Assembly: GCF_003597395.2 (NCBI RefSeq)
Contig: NC_133776.1
Span: forward strand, 36,619,097-36,683,096
From: Chelonoidis abingdonii
Lineage: Eukaryota > Chordata > Testudines > Testudinidae
Length of the DNA: 64,000 bases
Direction of reading: 5' to 3'
Part shown: piece by piece, positions 46,896-59,345 of the stretch
How positions within the stretch are numbered: position 1 is the stretch's first letter
How the letters are laid out: every line of letters begins with the position of its first letter
Made by a program: the position numbers and the translations under genes
Notes under the pieces: generated by a model
Databases searched by the model: none
Told to the model about the DNA's origin: nothing
The model's input: only the letters and a program-made list of their open reading frames with translations

Positions 46896-47432
46896 TTAGC
46901 ACACCTGACTTTTTTTGCCAAGGTCGGTAATAAAAAGATTAAATAAGATTGGTCCCAAAACCGATCCCTGAGGAACTCCTCTAGTAACCTCCGTCCAGCC
47001 TGACAGTTCACCTCTGAGTGTGACCCATTGTAGTCTCCCCTTTAACCAGTTCCTTATCCACCTTTCAATTTTCATATTGATCCCCAACTTTTCCAATTTA
47101 ACTAATAATTCTCCATGTGGAACTGTATCAAATGCATTACTGAAATCGAGGTAAATTAGATCTACTTCATTTCCTTTACCTAAAAAATCTGTTACCTTCT
47201 CAAAGAAGGAGATCAGGTTGGTTTGGCACGATATACCTTTTGTAAAACCATGTTGTATTTTGTCCCAGTTACCACTGACCTCAATGTCCTTGACTACTTT
47301 CTCCTTCAAAAATTTTTCCAAGACCTTCCATACTACAGATGTCAAGCTGACAGGCCTGTAGTTACCCGGATCACATTTTTTCCTTTTCTTAAAAATAGGA
47401 ACTATGTTAGCAGTTCTCCAGTCATACAGCAC
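46896..47432 (-). pseudogene. CR1 reverse transcriptase domain
   Basis: The 178-residue frame starts WRTANIVPIFKKRKKCDPGN followed by YRPVSLTSV, then QHGFTKGISCQTNLISFFE, VDLIYLDFSNAFDTVPH (motif A with catalytic Asp), WLKGRLQWVTLRGE and GVPQGSVLGPILFNLFI (motif B). The FVDDTKL active-site box lies just beyond the frame's stop in a shifted frame at about 46865-46900. It is non-LTR RT of the CR1 clade and is non-functional because of the shift. Confidence 0.93.
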
Positions 47433-47534
47433 GACCCCTGAGTTTACAGATTCATTAAAAATTCTTGCTAATGGGTTTGCAATTTCATGTGCCAGTTCCT
47501 TTAATATTCTTGGATGAAGATTATCTGGGCCTCC

Positions 47535-47695
47535 TCATTTAGTCCCATTAAACTGTTCAAGTTTGGCTTCTACCTCGGATGTGGTAATATCTACCTCCAT
47601 ATCCCCATTCCTTTTTGTCATCCTGCCATTATCCCTAAGCTCTTCATTAGCCTCATTAAAGACTGAGGCAAAGTATTTATTTAGTATTTGCACTT
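47535..47695 (-). pseudogene. CR1 ORF2 segment upstream of the RT domain
   Basis: The minus strand encodes YFASVFNEANEELRDNG and EVEAKLEQFNGTK, the segment between the endonuclease and RT domains in CR1 ORF2. The match stops at the DIRS junction. Confidence 0.75.
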
Positions 47696-48155
47696 TGATC
47701 CAGTCTTCTGCTACAGATACAGCTGTGAGGACAGCAGTATGACAGAGAGCTATCACTTCTACACCCCCACACCCACCTCCTGTTTGACTTTTGCTTGCTA
47801 ATCTTCCATGTGTGGAATACACATAGGGTAACTACTTGAAGAAGAAATGAATGTTACTTACTGGTTACTGGAGGTTCTTTGAGATGTATGGTACTTATCT
47901 GTATTCCACTACTCACTTTCCTTCTCCTCTGCTGTGGATCACAACTGGATTTGTGGTAGGAGAAGGAACTTGAAGAGGTTCCGGTCCACACCACCCTTTA
48001 TAGCTCAGTTCAGAGCACTAGGAGAACAACTGCACATGTGCAGACCAATGGCCACTTCTTTACTAAAAATCTTCAGACTCATGCACATGCATATCCATGT
48101 GTGGAATACAGACAGGAACACATATCCTGAAGAACCTCCAGATACAGATAAGTAA
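47696..48155 (+). mobile_element. DIRS element, 3' part and terminal sequence
   Basis: Immediately after the CR1 the plus strand resumes with coding-like sequence ending near 47786 (SSATDTAVRTAV ... PPPHPPPV style). It passes into non-coding DNA with the units GTGTGGAATACACATAGGG (47810), its inverted form ATCTGTATTCCAC (47897), and GTGTGGAATACAGACAGGA (48098), together with GGAGGTTCTTTGAG and its inverse GAAGAACCTCC. Repeated and inverted terminal modules fit DIRS ends, which are not simple LTRs. Confidence 0.75.
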
Positions 48156-48614
48156 ATTCCATTTCTGAGTGTTGGCTTTTTTTTACAGTGGAATTCTGTC
48201 TGCAATGATTCTGTTCCCTTTTTGAAGTAGACAGCAGCAACATGATGACTTGTATTTTACTTCCCTTGCTGCTGTGTAAGCATCTCTCTAGCAATCTCCT
48301 TTAGCAGTGGGAGACTATTTCCATGTTAAATAGTGCTGTGGATATTGTACTGATTCTGTAGACACAAGTATAAGTGCCACAGAGAAAAAATATTAAACCA
48401 ATTTCATAAATAACAGAACAAGCCCATGCTTCTCTTCAAAAAGAACATCAAGAGATGTTCCACATCTAACTAAAAAAAGATAGGCAGTCCATTTGTTTTA
48501 TCTTTTCTCACAAGCACATTTTTTGCCTTCAGTATAAAAAAAGCCAATGCATATCGGTTGTTTGGTGTCAATTTTCTCAGGCTTTCAATGAGTCTTCCTA
48601 TGTCTTTGGTATTG
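48156..48614. other. unassigned DNA
   Basis: Nothing recognised between the DIRS end and the next CR1. Confidence 0.4.
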
Positions 48615-49797
48615 GTTTGGTAACTGGATAGAAGATAGGAAATGAAGGGTAGGAATAAATGGTTAGTTTTCACAGTAGAGAGAGGTAAATAGCGGGGTGT
48701 CCCCCAGGGTTCTGTACTGGGACCAGTCCTATTCAATATCTTCATAAATGTCTGGAAAAAGGGGTAAATCTTGAGGTGTCAAAGTTTGCAGATGATACTA
48801 AATTACTCAAGACAGTTAAGTCCAAAGCTAACTTGAAGAGTTACAAAGGGATCTTGCAAAACTGAGTAACTGGGTAATAAAATGGCAGATGAAATTCAAT
48901 GTTGATAAATGCAAATTAATGCACACTGGAAAACATAATCCCAGCTATTCATATAAAATGATGGGGTCTAAATTAGTTGTTACCATTCAAGAAAGAGATC
49001 TTGGAGTCATTGTGGATAGTTCTCTGAAAACATCCACTCGTGCAGCAACAGTCAAAAAAGCGAACAGAATCTTGGGAATCATTAAGAAAGGGATAGATAA
49101 CAAGACAGAAAATATCATATTGCCTCTATATAAATACATGGTACACCCACATCTTGAATATTGAATGCAGAAGTGGTCACCCCGTTTTCAAAAAAGATAT
49201 ATTGGAATTGGAAAAGGTTCAGAAAAGGGCAACAAAAATGATTAGGGGTATGGAATGGCCGCCATATGAAGAGAGATTAATAAAACTTGGAATTTTCAGC
49301 TTGGAAAAGAGATGAATAAGGGGGGATATGATAGAGTTCTGTAAAATCATGAGTGGTATGGAGAAAGTAAATAAGGAAGTGTTAGTTACTCCTTCTCATA
49401 GCACAAGAACTAGGGGCCACCATATGAAATTAATAGGCATCAGGTTTAAAACAAATAAAAGGAAGTATTATTTCACACAACGCACAGTCAACCTGTGGAA
49501 CTCCTTGACAGAGGGTGTTGTGAAGGCCAAGACTATAATAGGGTTCAAAAAAGAACTAGATAAATTTATGGAGAATAGGTCCATCAATGACTATTAGCCA
49601 CAATGGGCAGGGATCATGTCCCTAGCTTCTGTTTGCCAGAAGCTGGGAATGGGCGATGGGGATGGATCACTTGATAATTACCTGTTCTGTTCATTTCCTC
49701 TGGGGTACCTGGCATTGGCCACTGTTGGAAAACAGGATCCTTGGCTAGATGGACCTTTGGTTTGACCCAGTATGGCTGTTCTTATGTTTTTATGTTC
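48615..49797 (+). mobile_element. CR1 LINE copy, plus strand, 3' half
   Basis: It reads from inside the RT domain (INGLVFT-like, then GVPQGSVLGPVLFNIF in shifting frames) through the FADDTKLL box at about 48790, the C-terminal ORF2 region, and the 3' UTR with CATTGGCCACTGTTGG, GGATCCTTGGCTAGATGG and TATGGCTGTTCTTATG. It is 5'-truncated and of a subfamily distinct from the minus-strand copies. Confidence 0.93.
48740..49597 (+). pseudogene. CR1 ORF2 C-terminal half
   Basis: Frames 48889-49164 and 49328-49597 carry [69 protein letters not shown] and [18 protein letters not shown]. The order is intact, but a stop follows HLEY and frames shift between the pieces. Confidence 0.9.
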
Positions 49798-52543
49798 ATG
49801 GAAAGCTTCATCCATTTATTCAGTATTTCCATTTGTAGAGGTATTTATGTATTGTACAAAGTTTAAAAACAAAAAAATCCCAACACAGAACATATCTATA
49901 CAACAGCAATGCTCAAACATTTTATGCAGGATTATTTAACTCTCGTACTTGTTTCTGAAGCTGCAGTTACCTTGCTCACTACTAATGCCATAAGTCTAAA
50001 CATTAGGCAATAGAGTGGGTGCTCTAATATATCTTTTTTTCCAATCTCTAATTTCTGTGACTATTATTCCCTGCTACAGTAGTGACAATGGTGACAGTGG
50101 AGTGCTGCTCTCACTTGCTTCCATCTTCTCTCTTACTTCTTGTACATCTTTGCCTCCTTTGGGTGCGCATGCCATATGGCTCTTCTGTTTACTCCCACTC
50201 GATATCACTACAGTCTATCATCATCCTTGCCCTCTCTGATTTCAATACTTTACTGTTCCTCTTGCTTTCATTCCAATCCTTCACCTTCATCCTGCGTGAT
50301 ATCAACATCTATGAGTCTTCAGGTTTAGACCAGCTCACCATGGCGTTCGCTCTTTTGTAACATTGTTCATGCTCCCTTACACATCTGTCATACCAGACAG
50401 TCCTTTCAGTGACCTCTCATCTCCCAGATTTCTCTGTAGCTCTCTGACCTGTCCTCCTCCTCCTCCCCACATAAACTCCACTGACTCCATGTTTTCCACT
50501 AACACTGCTACCTTCTTCAGCATCATGGACTTTTTTGTTCCTGTTCATTACTCTGCGTACACCACAAACCCTCATTGTGGGGGTAAAAGGAATGCAGTAA
50601 GAACAAGGCTGCTAAATGATTTATGTGTGTACATTGATTTGCAACCCATACTGTGGACATATGGGATTCATCCTATCAGTGGGTGGGAAGTAGCTCCCAA
50701 AGGAATATTGTAACAATCTTACTTGTTAGGTGCCATAATATTTGAGGATCTGAGGCTTTTTCTGACCAAGATCTACCCCCTTCATATCAGACACCCCAGT
50801 CTTCTTATGTAAAATGCTTGGGATTTAAGCATAGTTTTATAGAAAGAGTTTGTTACATTTTATTAGTATATTTTGTATTCCTTATTTAGGCAAAATTATC
50901 TTTGAAGTCAATAGGCATTTTTGAGCCATTAGTGCAGTACATTCGCTAAATGAATACACATGCAAATTAAATTTTCTGATGAATGTCTTTGTTTAAATTT
51001 GATTTAAACCTCAAAAACTTCTATTTGATATCAAATATCTCTAAACAGAACTCTTGAAAAGGATTAATAGTGAAATCATAATATTAATGAGCTGGGCCAA
51101 AGTAAAGACAACTGTTACTTGAATAAGCCTTGAAACAATCATAAAATTTGTAAGGATGTCAAGCCCAAATCTGGAAAGCATTTACAAAAATGACAGAAAA
51201 TATTTAAGGAACAGTTATCAGTATCTGCACTTCCTTTTTTTAAAAAAAAGATCTTTTGACTTTGATTTCCTACATTTTTAATCTAATAACTAGGGCCAAC
51301 AAAAATAGGAAGAGAAATAAAGGGGCAAAGATAGTTTTAAAGCTATCCCCATGGAAGTGTGAAAAGCTTTGTATTCAATTTTACTTTCACACAGAAAACT
51401 ACATTCAATTCACCGAGAGATTGCTTTTAAAAAAAATGTTGTGTTTCTGGCTTAAATCCACAAAAGAAAGGAACATCAAAGTTAAGGATCAAGCCTCCAA
51501 TATTTGGCTACAATATGACACAGTTGGGTAGAATTAAGGATGGCATCCCGTTGTGACTAGACACTGGGAAAGGGGTTTGATCTTTGACCTGAATTTCCTT
51601 TCTTTAACAGACTGAACCTTAACAAACTTTGAATGCAGTTAAAGGAATTAACTTTTGTATTACTATTGTTCTTTTGGTCTTCCATGTTTAAAGCTCTATT
51701 TTTTATCGTCAAGGTAATACAAATAAATTGCTGATTACTTCTAGCTTATGCAATAAGACAAGAAGACTTATTCTTCTTTTCTATTGACTTGTTCTGTGAT
51801 GCTCATCTCAGCAAAATCCAGGTAAGTTGTTCTTTTCCATTGGCTGACCTGATAATGTGATCATAAAGTCCAGTGACATACATTGACATTGTCGCACAAT
51901 GTAAGTCGGGGTGATGCAGAAAGACATTCTGGACAGGAAACTAAAACCCACTTACAGTAACACCTTGTAGAGCTAGTTAAAATGTTTCCATCAAAACGAT
52001 TCTTCAAAGGGAACATTGGGTTTTCATCTAAAATTTTTCACAAAAAGCCTCTGCTTGCCATGGAAATTTCAACTTTTCACCAAAAAATTGAATATCTGAA
52101 TACTTTGATTTGGAAATGCCACAGCAGCCTCTCATGGGAATTCTAATGTGGGGGTCTCGTCCCCATTTTCCTCTATGGGTTGGACTCCCTAAGGGACTAT
52201 ACCTCTGAGGATGTACCCTGGCCATATGACTCTAATGCTGCATTACAGCAACTCAGCAGGTAGGGAGGCCATGGAACCTCATGGGATATGTAGTAGACAG
52301 ATAGACAGCCTGTTCTATGCATTTGAATAGGGGCATGAGGCATCTGAACTACAACTCCTATGAAGTACAGCAGGGACATTTCTGACTAGAAATTTTCAGC
52401 AGAAATGGTTTGGTTTTCAGTTTTTCATTGAAAAGCTAAAATTTTCCATGGAAAAATACATTCTGACCAGCTCTAATATCTTTTTAAACATAATGGGCCT
52501 GATCCTGCTCCATTTGAAGTCAGTGATGTGGGTTTGGGCTCTA
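49798..52543. other. unassigned A+T-rich DNA
   Basis: No supported gene or repeat. Pyrimidine-rich open frames at 50015-50713 have no family resemblance that I can defend. Confidence 0.4.
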
Positions 52544-52623
52544 GGGCCCAGATCCTTAAAGCTGTTTAGACTTTGATTTCAGTGGAAGTCAGGAGCCTAA
52601 ATATCTTTGAAGATGTAGGCCTA
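52544..52623. repeat. palindromic MITE-like repeat
   Basis: GGGCCCAGATCCTTAAAGCT is inverted, with decay, as ATATCTTTGAAGATGTAGGC. The centre is TTGATTTCAGTGGAAGTCAG. Confidence 0.65.
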
Positions 52624-52926
52624 GATTACTCAGAATCAGCTTTAAATAATGGGATAGAGTACTTTACGGAAGAATTAACCTGATGCAACTAAATTTGTCA
52701 CTCACGTTAGCAATGCTATTATTATTGAAATGGATAAAAAATTGAATACCAAAAAATTAATACAGAATTTGTTCATTTGTAGATTCCCATAACACAAGAA
52801 GACTTGGAGAATTCTTGTGCATTAAAAAAATATAAAATTTCAAGTACAATGTAATCTCTTTATTGGTGATCCTTAATGGACTAAAATAGTTTCAATAAAG
52901 GGATTCAAAAAAGTCTTTTACATCAA

Positions 52927-53010
52927 GGGTCCAATTCTGTAGCCTCACTCATGGGGGTAGTCCCACTAAATCTAAATGGGACTCATGTGAGTAAGAACTG
53001 TAGGATCAGA
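52927..53010. repeat. palindromic MITE-like repeat
   Basis: GGTCCAATTCTGTAGCCTCA and CTCATGGGGGTAGTCCCA are mirrored by TGGGACTCATGTGAGTAAG and CTGTAGGATCAGA. Confidence 0.65.
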
Positions 53011-56000
53011 CTGTAAGTACAGATTATTTTCAGTTTTTACTCTGAATCATCTTTCTGGCTCTTGATTAGAGTTTCGTTTATGCCTTAGCATGAAAAGATG
53101 ACCCCTGAAATTGTTCAGTAAGCAAATTGGCATTTCTGATTAAATTGCTCCCCGCACAAGCTCACAGGTGAGGACGTTTTATTTGGGCCAGCAGGGGAGG
53201 AAACCCTGGGTTCCTTTTAAGTATTGCACTTTTCTTACCTCATGGTGGGCACTCAATCTCCTTCTGGGCTGGAGGAGGTTAGGGCTGTGTGGCTGATTGG
53301 TTGGACAGAAGTGTGTGGCATAAGCCTATTGGCTCCCACACACCAAAGTGAGTGGCAATTTGCACCATGAAGAAAAACTCCATCCTCGCTCTTGTTAGGT
53401 TTATATTAGAATTGGATTTTGGGGACTTGCTGTCTGCATCATGTTAGTTGCTTCTTGGGTACTGGGAAGGTATTTTTCCCTTGCTGCCAGATTAGCCTGG
53501 GCAAGGGTGAGTTTTTTCCGCAGTTTCTTAGCAGCCCAGGGAGGTGGTGTGTTGCTTAGTTTATAAAATTCATTTTGTTGCTACATGGCAGGTGCCCAGG
53601 CTTTCCTTGATAAAACAGAATTGGAATTGGATTAGGAAAAGGCCACTCCTAAAGAAGGTGGAGAATGGGGCTGGGCTTCTAATGCCTGGTATAACCTCCT
53701 CTACCCCACCCACTTAACCCCCGTACAAAGGAAGGTCTGTGGGATCCCAGCAATGGTACTGGGACCAAGTTAATGGGTTCAGCCCTCCCCAAGGTGGAAC
53801 GGATTACAAAGGGATGACTTGCACTGGAGGAGTTATTGTCGAATAGTTCCCAGATGTGTTACATACGAAAGTTGCATCCTAATTAAACTACATTTCTGGT
53901 GCCTTGTTTTTCTTCCTGCAGGATCCAGGACAAGAGATGTGTGCCAAAATATTACCCAGCAGCAATTCTGACACTCTGAAAATTGCCAGGGCTTACTAGC
54001 TACAAAAAACACTGGCAGTTTTGTGTACTCTTTACTTTACTTTAGTCTGTTACTAAACCAAAACTTATAGATCCCTGAAGTCTCCTATTGAATGTGAAAA
54101 TGAGAGGATTAACTATTATTTGCTATTAGAGATCCTCTTTCAAGGCCAGTTTTTGACTGGTTCTTATTGGGATAACAGGATGGGTGTGAGAGATAGAAAC
54201 ATTCTGGGGAGTACAGAGAACACTGTATGCTCTCATCTCTCCTCCTAAAGAGCATGAGAAAGGACAGGACCATCACACCTACCCTTCCCTGCACTGACTT
54301 ATAGAGCAGAACCAACATGACAGGGAGAGTATGTTGCATGCCAGAAAGGACTGTAGCAAGGGGTGCACTCCCTGTTCACACTGTGCTATATGCGGAGATA
54401 CCCTGAGCTATCTCTGACAGTACATTTCAGGAAAGTCACGACGTTTGGGGGCTCATCATTTACTTGCAGGATTGATCCTCATGCAAAGATCAGGACTTTG
54501 CCTATTACATTTTCAGAAGCACTAATCTGTTGAGATGTGTAATCAAGTTGAGTTGATTTCACTAAAAATCATCAGACTATCATTATACTGAACCCAGGCA
54601 GGAATATAGCAGCATGCATGCGAGTGTACATCAGGGAAAGAGTTAAGCACCTGTGTTCACACTTCCTGTTGTGTTCATTTTCTGTAAGTGTTCAGGCAAA
54701 TGAGTTCACTGTCAGGAATGTTCATGGAACCAGCAAATAAGTGAATATTAGACAATATTCATGGGAAGTGAGTAAATGATTATTTATGCTGGGGAAAAGT
54801 GATTTCAAGAGGCACTGTGACAGGGTCTTACCCAATCCTGCCACTGCCTCCATTTTCCCTTTTGGGCTTCTCAAAGGCTGCTCTGTCTCTTGAGCGTCAA
54901 ATAACACCCCTTGTACAGGCCTGGGGTATTAAAACAACACCATTATTCAGATGTCAGCTTAAATCAAAACCTCTTTCCCCCACTGCACAGTTTTTTCAGC
55001 CCCTTGCTGAGTTCAACAGATTTTCCCCTAAACCCCAGGTCCTGTTGCTTGGCATTTCCTCAAGCCTCTTGCTTTTTAGACTTATGCTTCTTCCATTCAT
55101 TGCAAGTAGCTCCAGCCAGGCTATGCAACCTGGCTGGTGTGAAGAGCCACTTCCAAAGTCTTCTCTGATACTGTGTCCTCTCTAGATTCACTCCAAAGCC
55201 TCCCTGCAGGTCTCTTGTCTTCTGTCTTTTTTCTTACCCTGGTATCAAGGCTTCATACCCCAACTCTTTCTCAGCTCCTTCTGCTCCGAGCATGGGGGCA
55301 ATTCAAGAAATAATAGACAATTCAAGAGAGAGGCTACGTTAATCTAATCTCTTCTTTGATAGGAACTATTTGTTCAGTTCTAGTCAAAGAGCAGCATGAT
55401 GGACATCGGTGACAATGGACCTGATCCTAAGAGTGTTTGAACACCTTCAATTCAAATTGGACTTAATTCAGAAAACTCTTGTCAGTTTTTACTCAGTCCT
55501 GATTCAGGCAAAATTTCCAGGACTATTCTGTTTTGCCTACTGACTTTGATGAGAACAGTAGGTCCTCAATATCTCTCCAGTTCAGGTCTGAAATAAGAAA
55601 GTGGATATCAGAGAGGCACTGAGGTAGGAAAAAAGAAAGAAAGAAACAAGCAGAAAAGTGGCATAAATAGGAGAGGGGTCGGTGTACCTTTTAGTTGGAG
55701 GGCTACAGAGGAACAAGTACCTAGAAGAGGATTGACACAGAACACTCCAGTAATGGCAACAGAACTTCCCAATGGAATTATTGTACCATATCATTGTTTT
55801 CTTATTTTAATCATTAGAGCTGAGCCAATCATGGCAGTTGTTTTCCTAAAATATATATATATATTTTAATTCATTAACAAATGTTGAGTAGCCTATGTCC
55901 ATTATGATCCTTTCATGTTTGCCATCTGTGAACACCCAGTTAAGCTGTACTCATAGCAATATTTGTGAGTAGTGAAGTTACAGCTTGAATAGTTTTATAT

Positions 56001-56925
56001 TTTCCAATTTTAAGAGTAGTACTAGAAATTTACATTGTTAATTACATAAGCTAATCATGATAAGGAAGCAATATCATGTGACATACGTAACTAGCTAAAG
56101 CTCTGATCATACAATTGATAGCCTAATGGAAAACAGGAAGCAACACAGCACAAAGTTTGAATTTCACAGTCACAAAGAACTATCTGTGAGCTATTCATAT
56201 AAAGGGAAAAAATAATGAAAAACTTTGAATGACAAATAAATATGAAAATGTTTACAATCTGCTAGTAAACATAACAAAGCAGCAACATTTGAAGAGTGAA
56301 TTATTAACTACTCACTCTGTTTTACTTGTAACATATACTATTTTGTAAAATAAAGGATATTTTAACTTTAGGGACAGAAACTGAATATTTAGTTATTTAC
56401 TGTTGTAACCAGCAAATTGGACTTTTGTATAAATGGATATTACATTTTTCTTTGTGATTTATTATACCTGTAGCGATGTTACTTTTTTTTTTTTACTTCC
56501 CAATAATGAAAGCTTACTTTAGCATGCTAAAGTGCTTTAAATATTTTTCAAAGGCCATTCACCTGCATAGGGATTAAATAGCTGGCATACAAACATTTTT
56601 GTCTTTGGAGGCTGCTCAACTTCACTAGGGCTATTCACAGCTTGCACTTTAGTAAGGTCATTGGTATCACTATTACACATTTCCTGTATTACATGAGGAT
56701 CACGTTCCAGTAATTAACCAGTTAAAAAATATTCATAAGGCTGGGGAAGGAACTAGGTGGCTGAATACTTTACACATGCCTGCTTTATTTCTAGAATGTG
56801 ATAAATAATTGTGATCAAAAATAATTTTGAACGGCAGTACCCCAAATCACTTAGAACTGTTTTAACAGGCTGCATTATACATTTTCTGATTTATGGAGGC
56901 AGAAGTATGATGGGACTCTGTCATA
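53011..56925. other. mostly unassigned DNA
   Basis: A block at about 53150-53930 looks like an interspersed-repeat body but I cannot define its ends or name it. Another at about 54827-55300 (starting TGTGACAGGGTCTTACCC) has an LTR-like start without a detectable partner. There is an (AT)n run at 55850-55866. No gene recognised. Confidence 0.35.
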
Positions 56926-57030
56926 AATGGATAGGTAGGTAAGGGTTAAGTTTCTTTTACCTGAAAAGGGTAACCGAACACCTGACCAGAGGACCAATCA
57001 GAGAACTGGATTGTTTAAAGTCAGGGGCGG
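56926..57030 (+). mobile_element. start of a gypsy LTR, cut by an assembly gap
   Basis: TGTCATAAATGGATAGGTAG begins about 105 bp that match, with a few small indels, the LTR starting on the minus strand at 60264. The sequence ends in the gap at 57031. What follows the gap is not LTR, so most of this LTR is missing or deleted. Confidence 0.85.
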
Positions 57031-57055
57031 NNNNNNNNNNNNNNNNNNNNNNNNN
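57031..57055. other. assembly gap (25 N)
   Basis: A 25-N run inside the LTR. It is probably a placeholder of unknown true size. Confidence 0.99.
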
Positions 57056-57544
57056 TTGGATAGGGCCTGAATCTCTGCTGACTTATAGTAGGATAAATCA
57101 AGAGCAACTCCCACAAAAAGTCACTATAAGTAAGTTTTACATTAGTGTAAGTGAAAGGATGTATCACATATAAAAATCCACCCACAGTTTTCAAAGGTTG
57201 GGACAATACAATGCTTTCATAGCCTCTGTTTCTAGTAATTCTGCCGGTTTCCCTCTCTCAATTTAAGGGGGGGTAGGGAGGCTGTGCAGTCTCTGTATAC
57301 TCCACAAAGAAAAGTTCACAACACAGTTTGAAGAACTCTGGCAACCTGATTGATGGAGTGTGTCTTGTTTGAAGGCCAGTCACTCCTCTCCCCTGCCAAA
57401 AAACATTGGGCCAAATTCCCTTCCAACTACAGTAAATTGGCTCCATCCAATTGTGCCACTAAATCTAAGGAGTAAATGAGGGCAAAAAATAGTAAATAAA
57501 CAAAAACCAATCCACAAGTAAATTAGAAAGTTATCAATTGTTTT
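57056..57544. other. unassigned DNA
   Basis: Nothing recognised. Confidence 0.4.
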
Positions 57545-57622
57545 TCAGGGTTGTTTGGCCATGTTAGTCCCAGTAAACTAGACTATATGCTATACCAAAT
57601 ATTACCTCACCCACTTTGTCTG
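57545..57622. repeat. interspersed repeat fragment (inverted partner family of 15843-15935)
   Basis: The reverse complement reads AGACAAAGTGGGTGAGGTAA then TATTTGGTATAG, matching the AGACA..GATGAGTAATACC start at 15846. The adjacent GGCCATGTTAGTCCCAGTAA is typical of the same family's other end. Confidence 0.55.
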
Positions 57623-59345
57623 GCTAAAGTTGTCAATTGTCAGCCTGAAAAATCAAACAGTGCTTTGTGTTTACATTCTGACTCTAACACAGCTGCTGAA
57701 AATCATTCAAACCAAGGGACAGCTAAGCTCTCATAAGGTGAAAGTCTGTAGAGGTAGGCTCCTAGAGTAGTGCTAAAGAATTCATCTGCCTCTAGAGATT
57801 TTTCTTCCCATAAGGAGAATGTTTAACCTCATACTGAAGAGAGTTAACTGTACAATAAAGATCACAATAAAGATCCGTAAGCCCACCATGCTACTGCAGA
57901 CACTGAAAAGGATGATAGCGCTGCACTTCAGATGTGTGACTTAAATAACACACCATCTTATTCAACACAACCTATTTACAGGAAGCACTCATGCAGAGGC
58001 TTTGAAAAGCTTTTAGAAGCACTGCCTTAGAATATGTTCAAGTACGCCACCGGAGCAGCTGAAGGTAAATTAAGGGTACTCGAGTTGACTCTGTTTGCCC
58101 AGTTACAAAACGAAGCTGAAAAATGGTATGTTTTCAAAATAATACAGTCTTGCTAAATGCTTTTGCAGAGTAAACGGCTCAGCAGGTTTGAGCTTGCCTG
58201 CACTAAAAGTTATTTTTCCCCACCTCTCACCACTACAGCAGGCTAGCAGCATAGGTTACATGTATAACCTTGCCTTGCCATTCATGCTTAATGTGGTCAC
58301 AGCTCATTTCTTGTGGCGTGTTGTGGACTTATGTCAACTTCATTGCTAACAGGGGAAAAAAATCAGCCTGACAACTTAAATTTCCAGTGAGGCAGGGGTG
58401 GAGGATGTGTGTGTTGTGTGTGTGGGGCGTGATCTGTTCTCAGCAAAGCTTGCAAGGTGAGCTCCTTCACTTTGCATTTAACAAAGTTTTCCTAAGAGGG
58501 GAGGCAACTTTTCCCCTAGTTAAGTTCAGCTGCATCCTTCAGCCAGCCACTTCACTACAAGAATGCAGAGTGAGCCATTTGAGCTTGTGATCTTTCAGCT
58601 ACACAGCAATCCATTCATCATATGCTTGAGAACAATATATGTAAAGCTGGAAAAACAGAGCTGCAGAGACAAGGAAAATCAATTAGCAAGAAAGCTTGTA
58701 AAGAAGAAAGACTTAAGCAACATCTTCACATGTTATCATTTGAAGTTTCTAAAGCTTTATTTATATTTTTGCCTTTAGATTAAAAACTTTACTGGCCACA
58801 TTCCAAGTATCTTCTTTAAATTAGGTATGGGGATAAGAGACTATATTATTCACAGACTAGAGATCATTGGCATATAGATGGATTATATTTTCTCTCCATG
58901 TATTTCAGATAATTTCAGCAGGGACACCTTCAGTACTAGAAAAGAGTGTTATAGTTTGCAACTAGTTTCCATCCTGGCAAGGAACCCATGCAACATAACT
59001 TAAACAATACAGTGAGGGCTAGTCTATCTCAGTTACACTATATAATTAGGAGTAACTTTATTAAAGTCAAAAGAATATATTTACCAGTATAAAAGAGATG
59101 AAATCCACCCCAAATTAACTTCAAGAAGAATTATCCTCATTTACTCATGTAATGAGAAAGGAATCTGCCTTATTTTATCATGTGGAATTAATTCAGATAG
59201 TGACCAAATTCTCTTTGGGTAACAGTGGTTAAATATGGAGTTTCTGACTTCACTGGAGTTGCTCCAATTTCCCATAGTGTAATTGAAACAAATTTTGGCC
59301 AGTGACTATCAGCATGAGTATTACAATTACTGGTGGCAAGGAGAT
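57623..59345. other. unassigned DNA
   Basis: It contains one palindromic MITE-like repeat at 59202-59302 (TGACCAAATTCTCTTTGGG ... AAACAAATTTTGGCCAG). Nothing else recognised. Confidence 0.4.

Larger units (their letters stand above)
45677..47695 (-). mobile_element. CR1 LINE copy, about 2 kb, nested in DIRS
   Basis: The tail at the left (ATAGAGTCATGGACTTTAAG, GTCAGAAGGGACCATCATGA) is from a different CR1 subfamily from that at 1012. The minus strand then reads through the 3' part of ORF2 up into the region before the RT domain. DIRS sequence resumes in register on the far side. It is 5'-truncated in ORF2. Confidence 0.93.

Noticed and set aside
50015..50713. Cluster of Leu/Ser-rich open frames, possibly a LINE endonuclease remnant
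   Set aside because: A few residues recall an endonuclease core, but motifs are not in order and the frames are typical of pyrimidine-rich DNA.
54827..55300. Possible LTR beginning TGTGACAGGGTCTTACCC
   Set aside because: No matching CA end, target duplication or second copy could be found in the window, so it was not listed as an element.
3128..59302. Regularly recurring palindromes considered as a CRISPR-like or regulatory array
   Set aside because: Copies are kilobases apart, differ in sequence, have no constant spacer and belong to a MITE-type family in a vertebrate genome.
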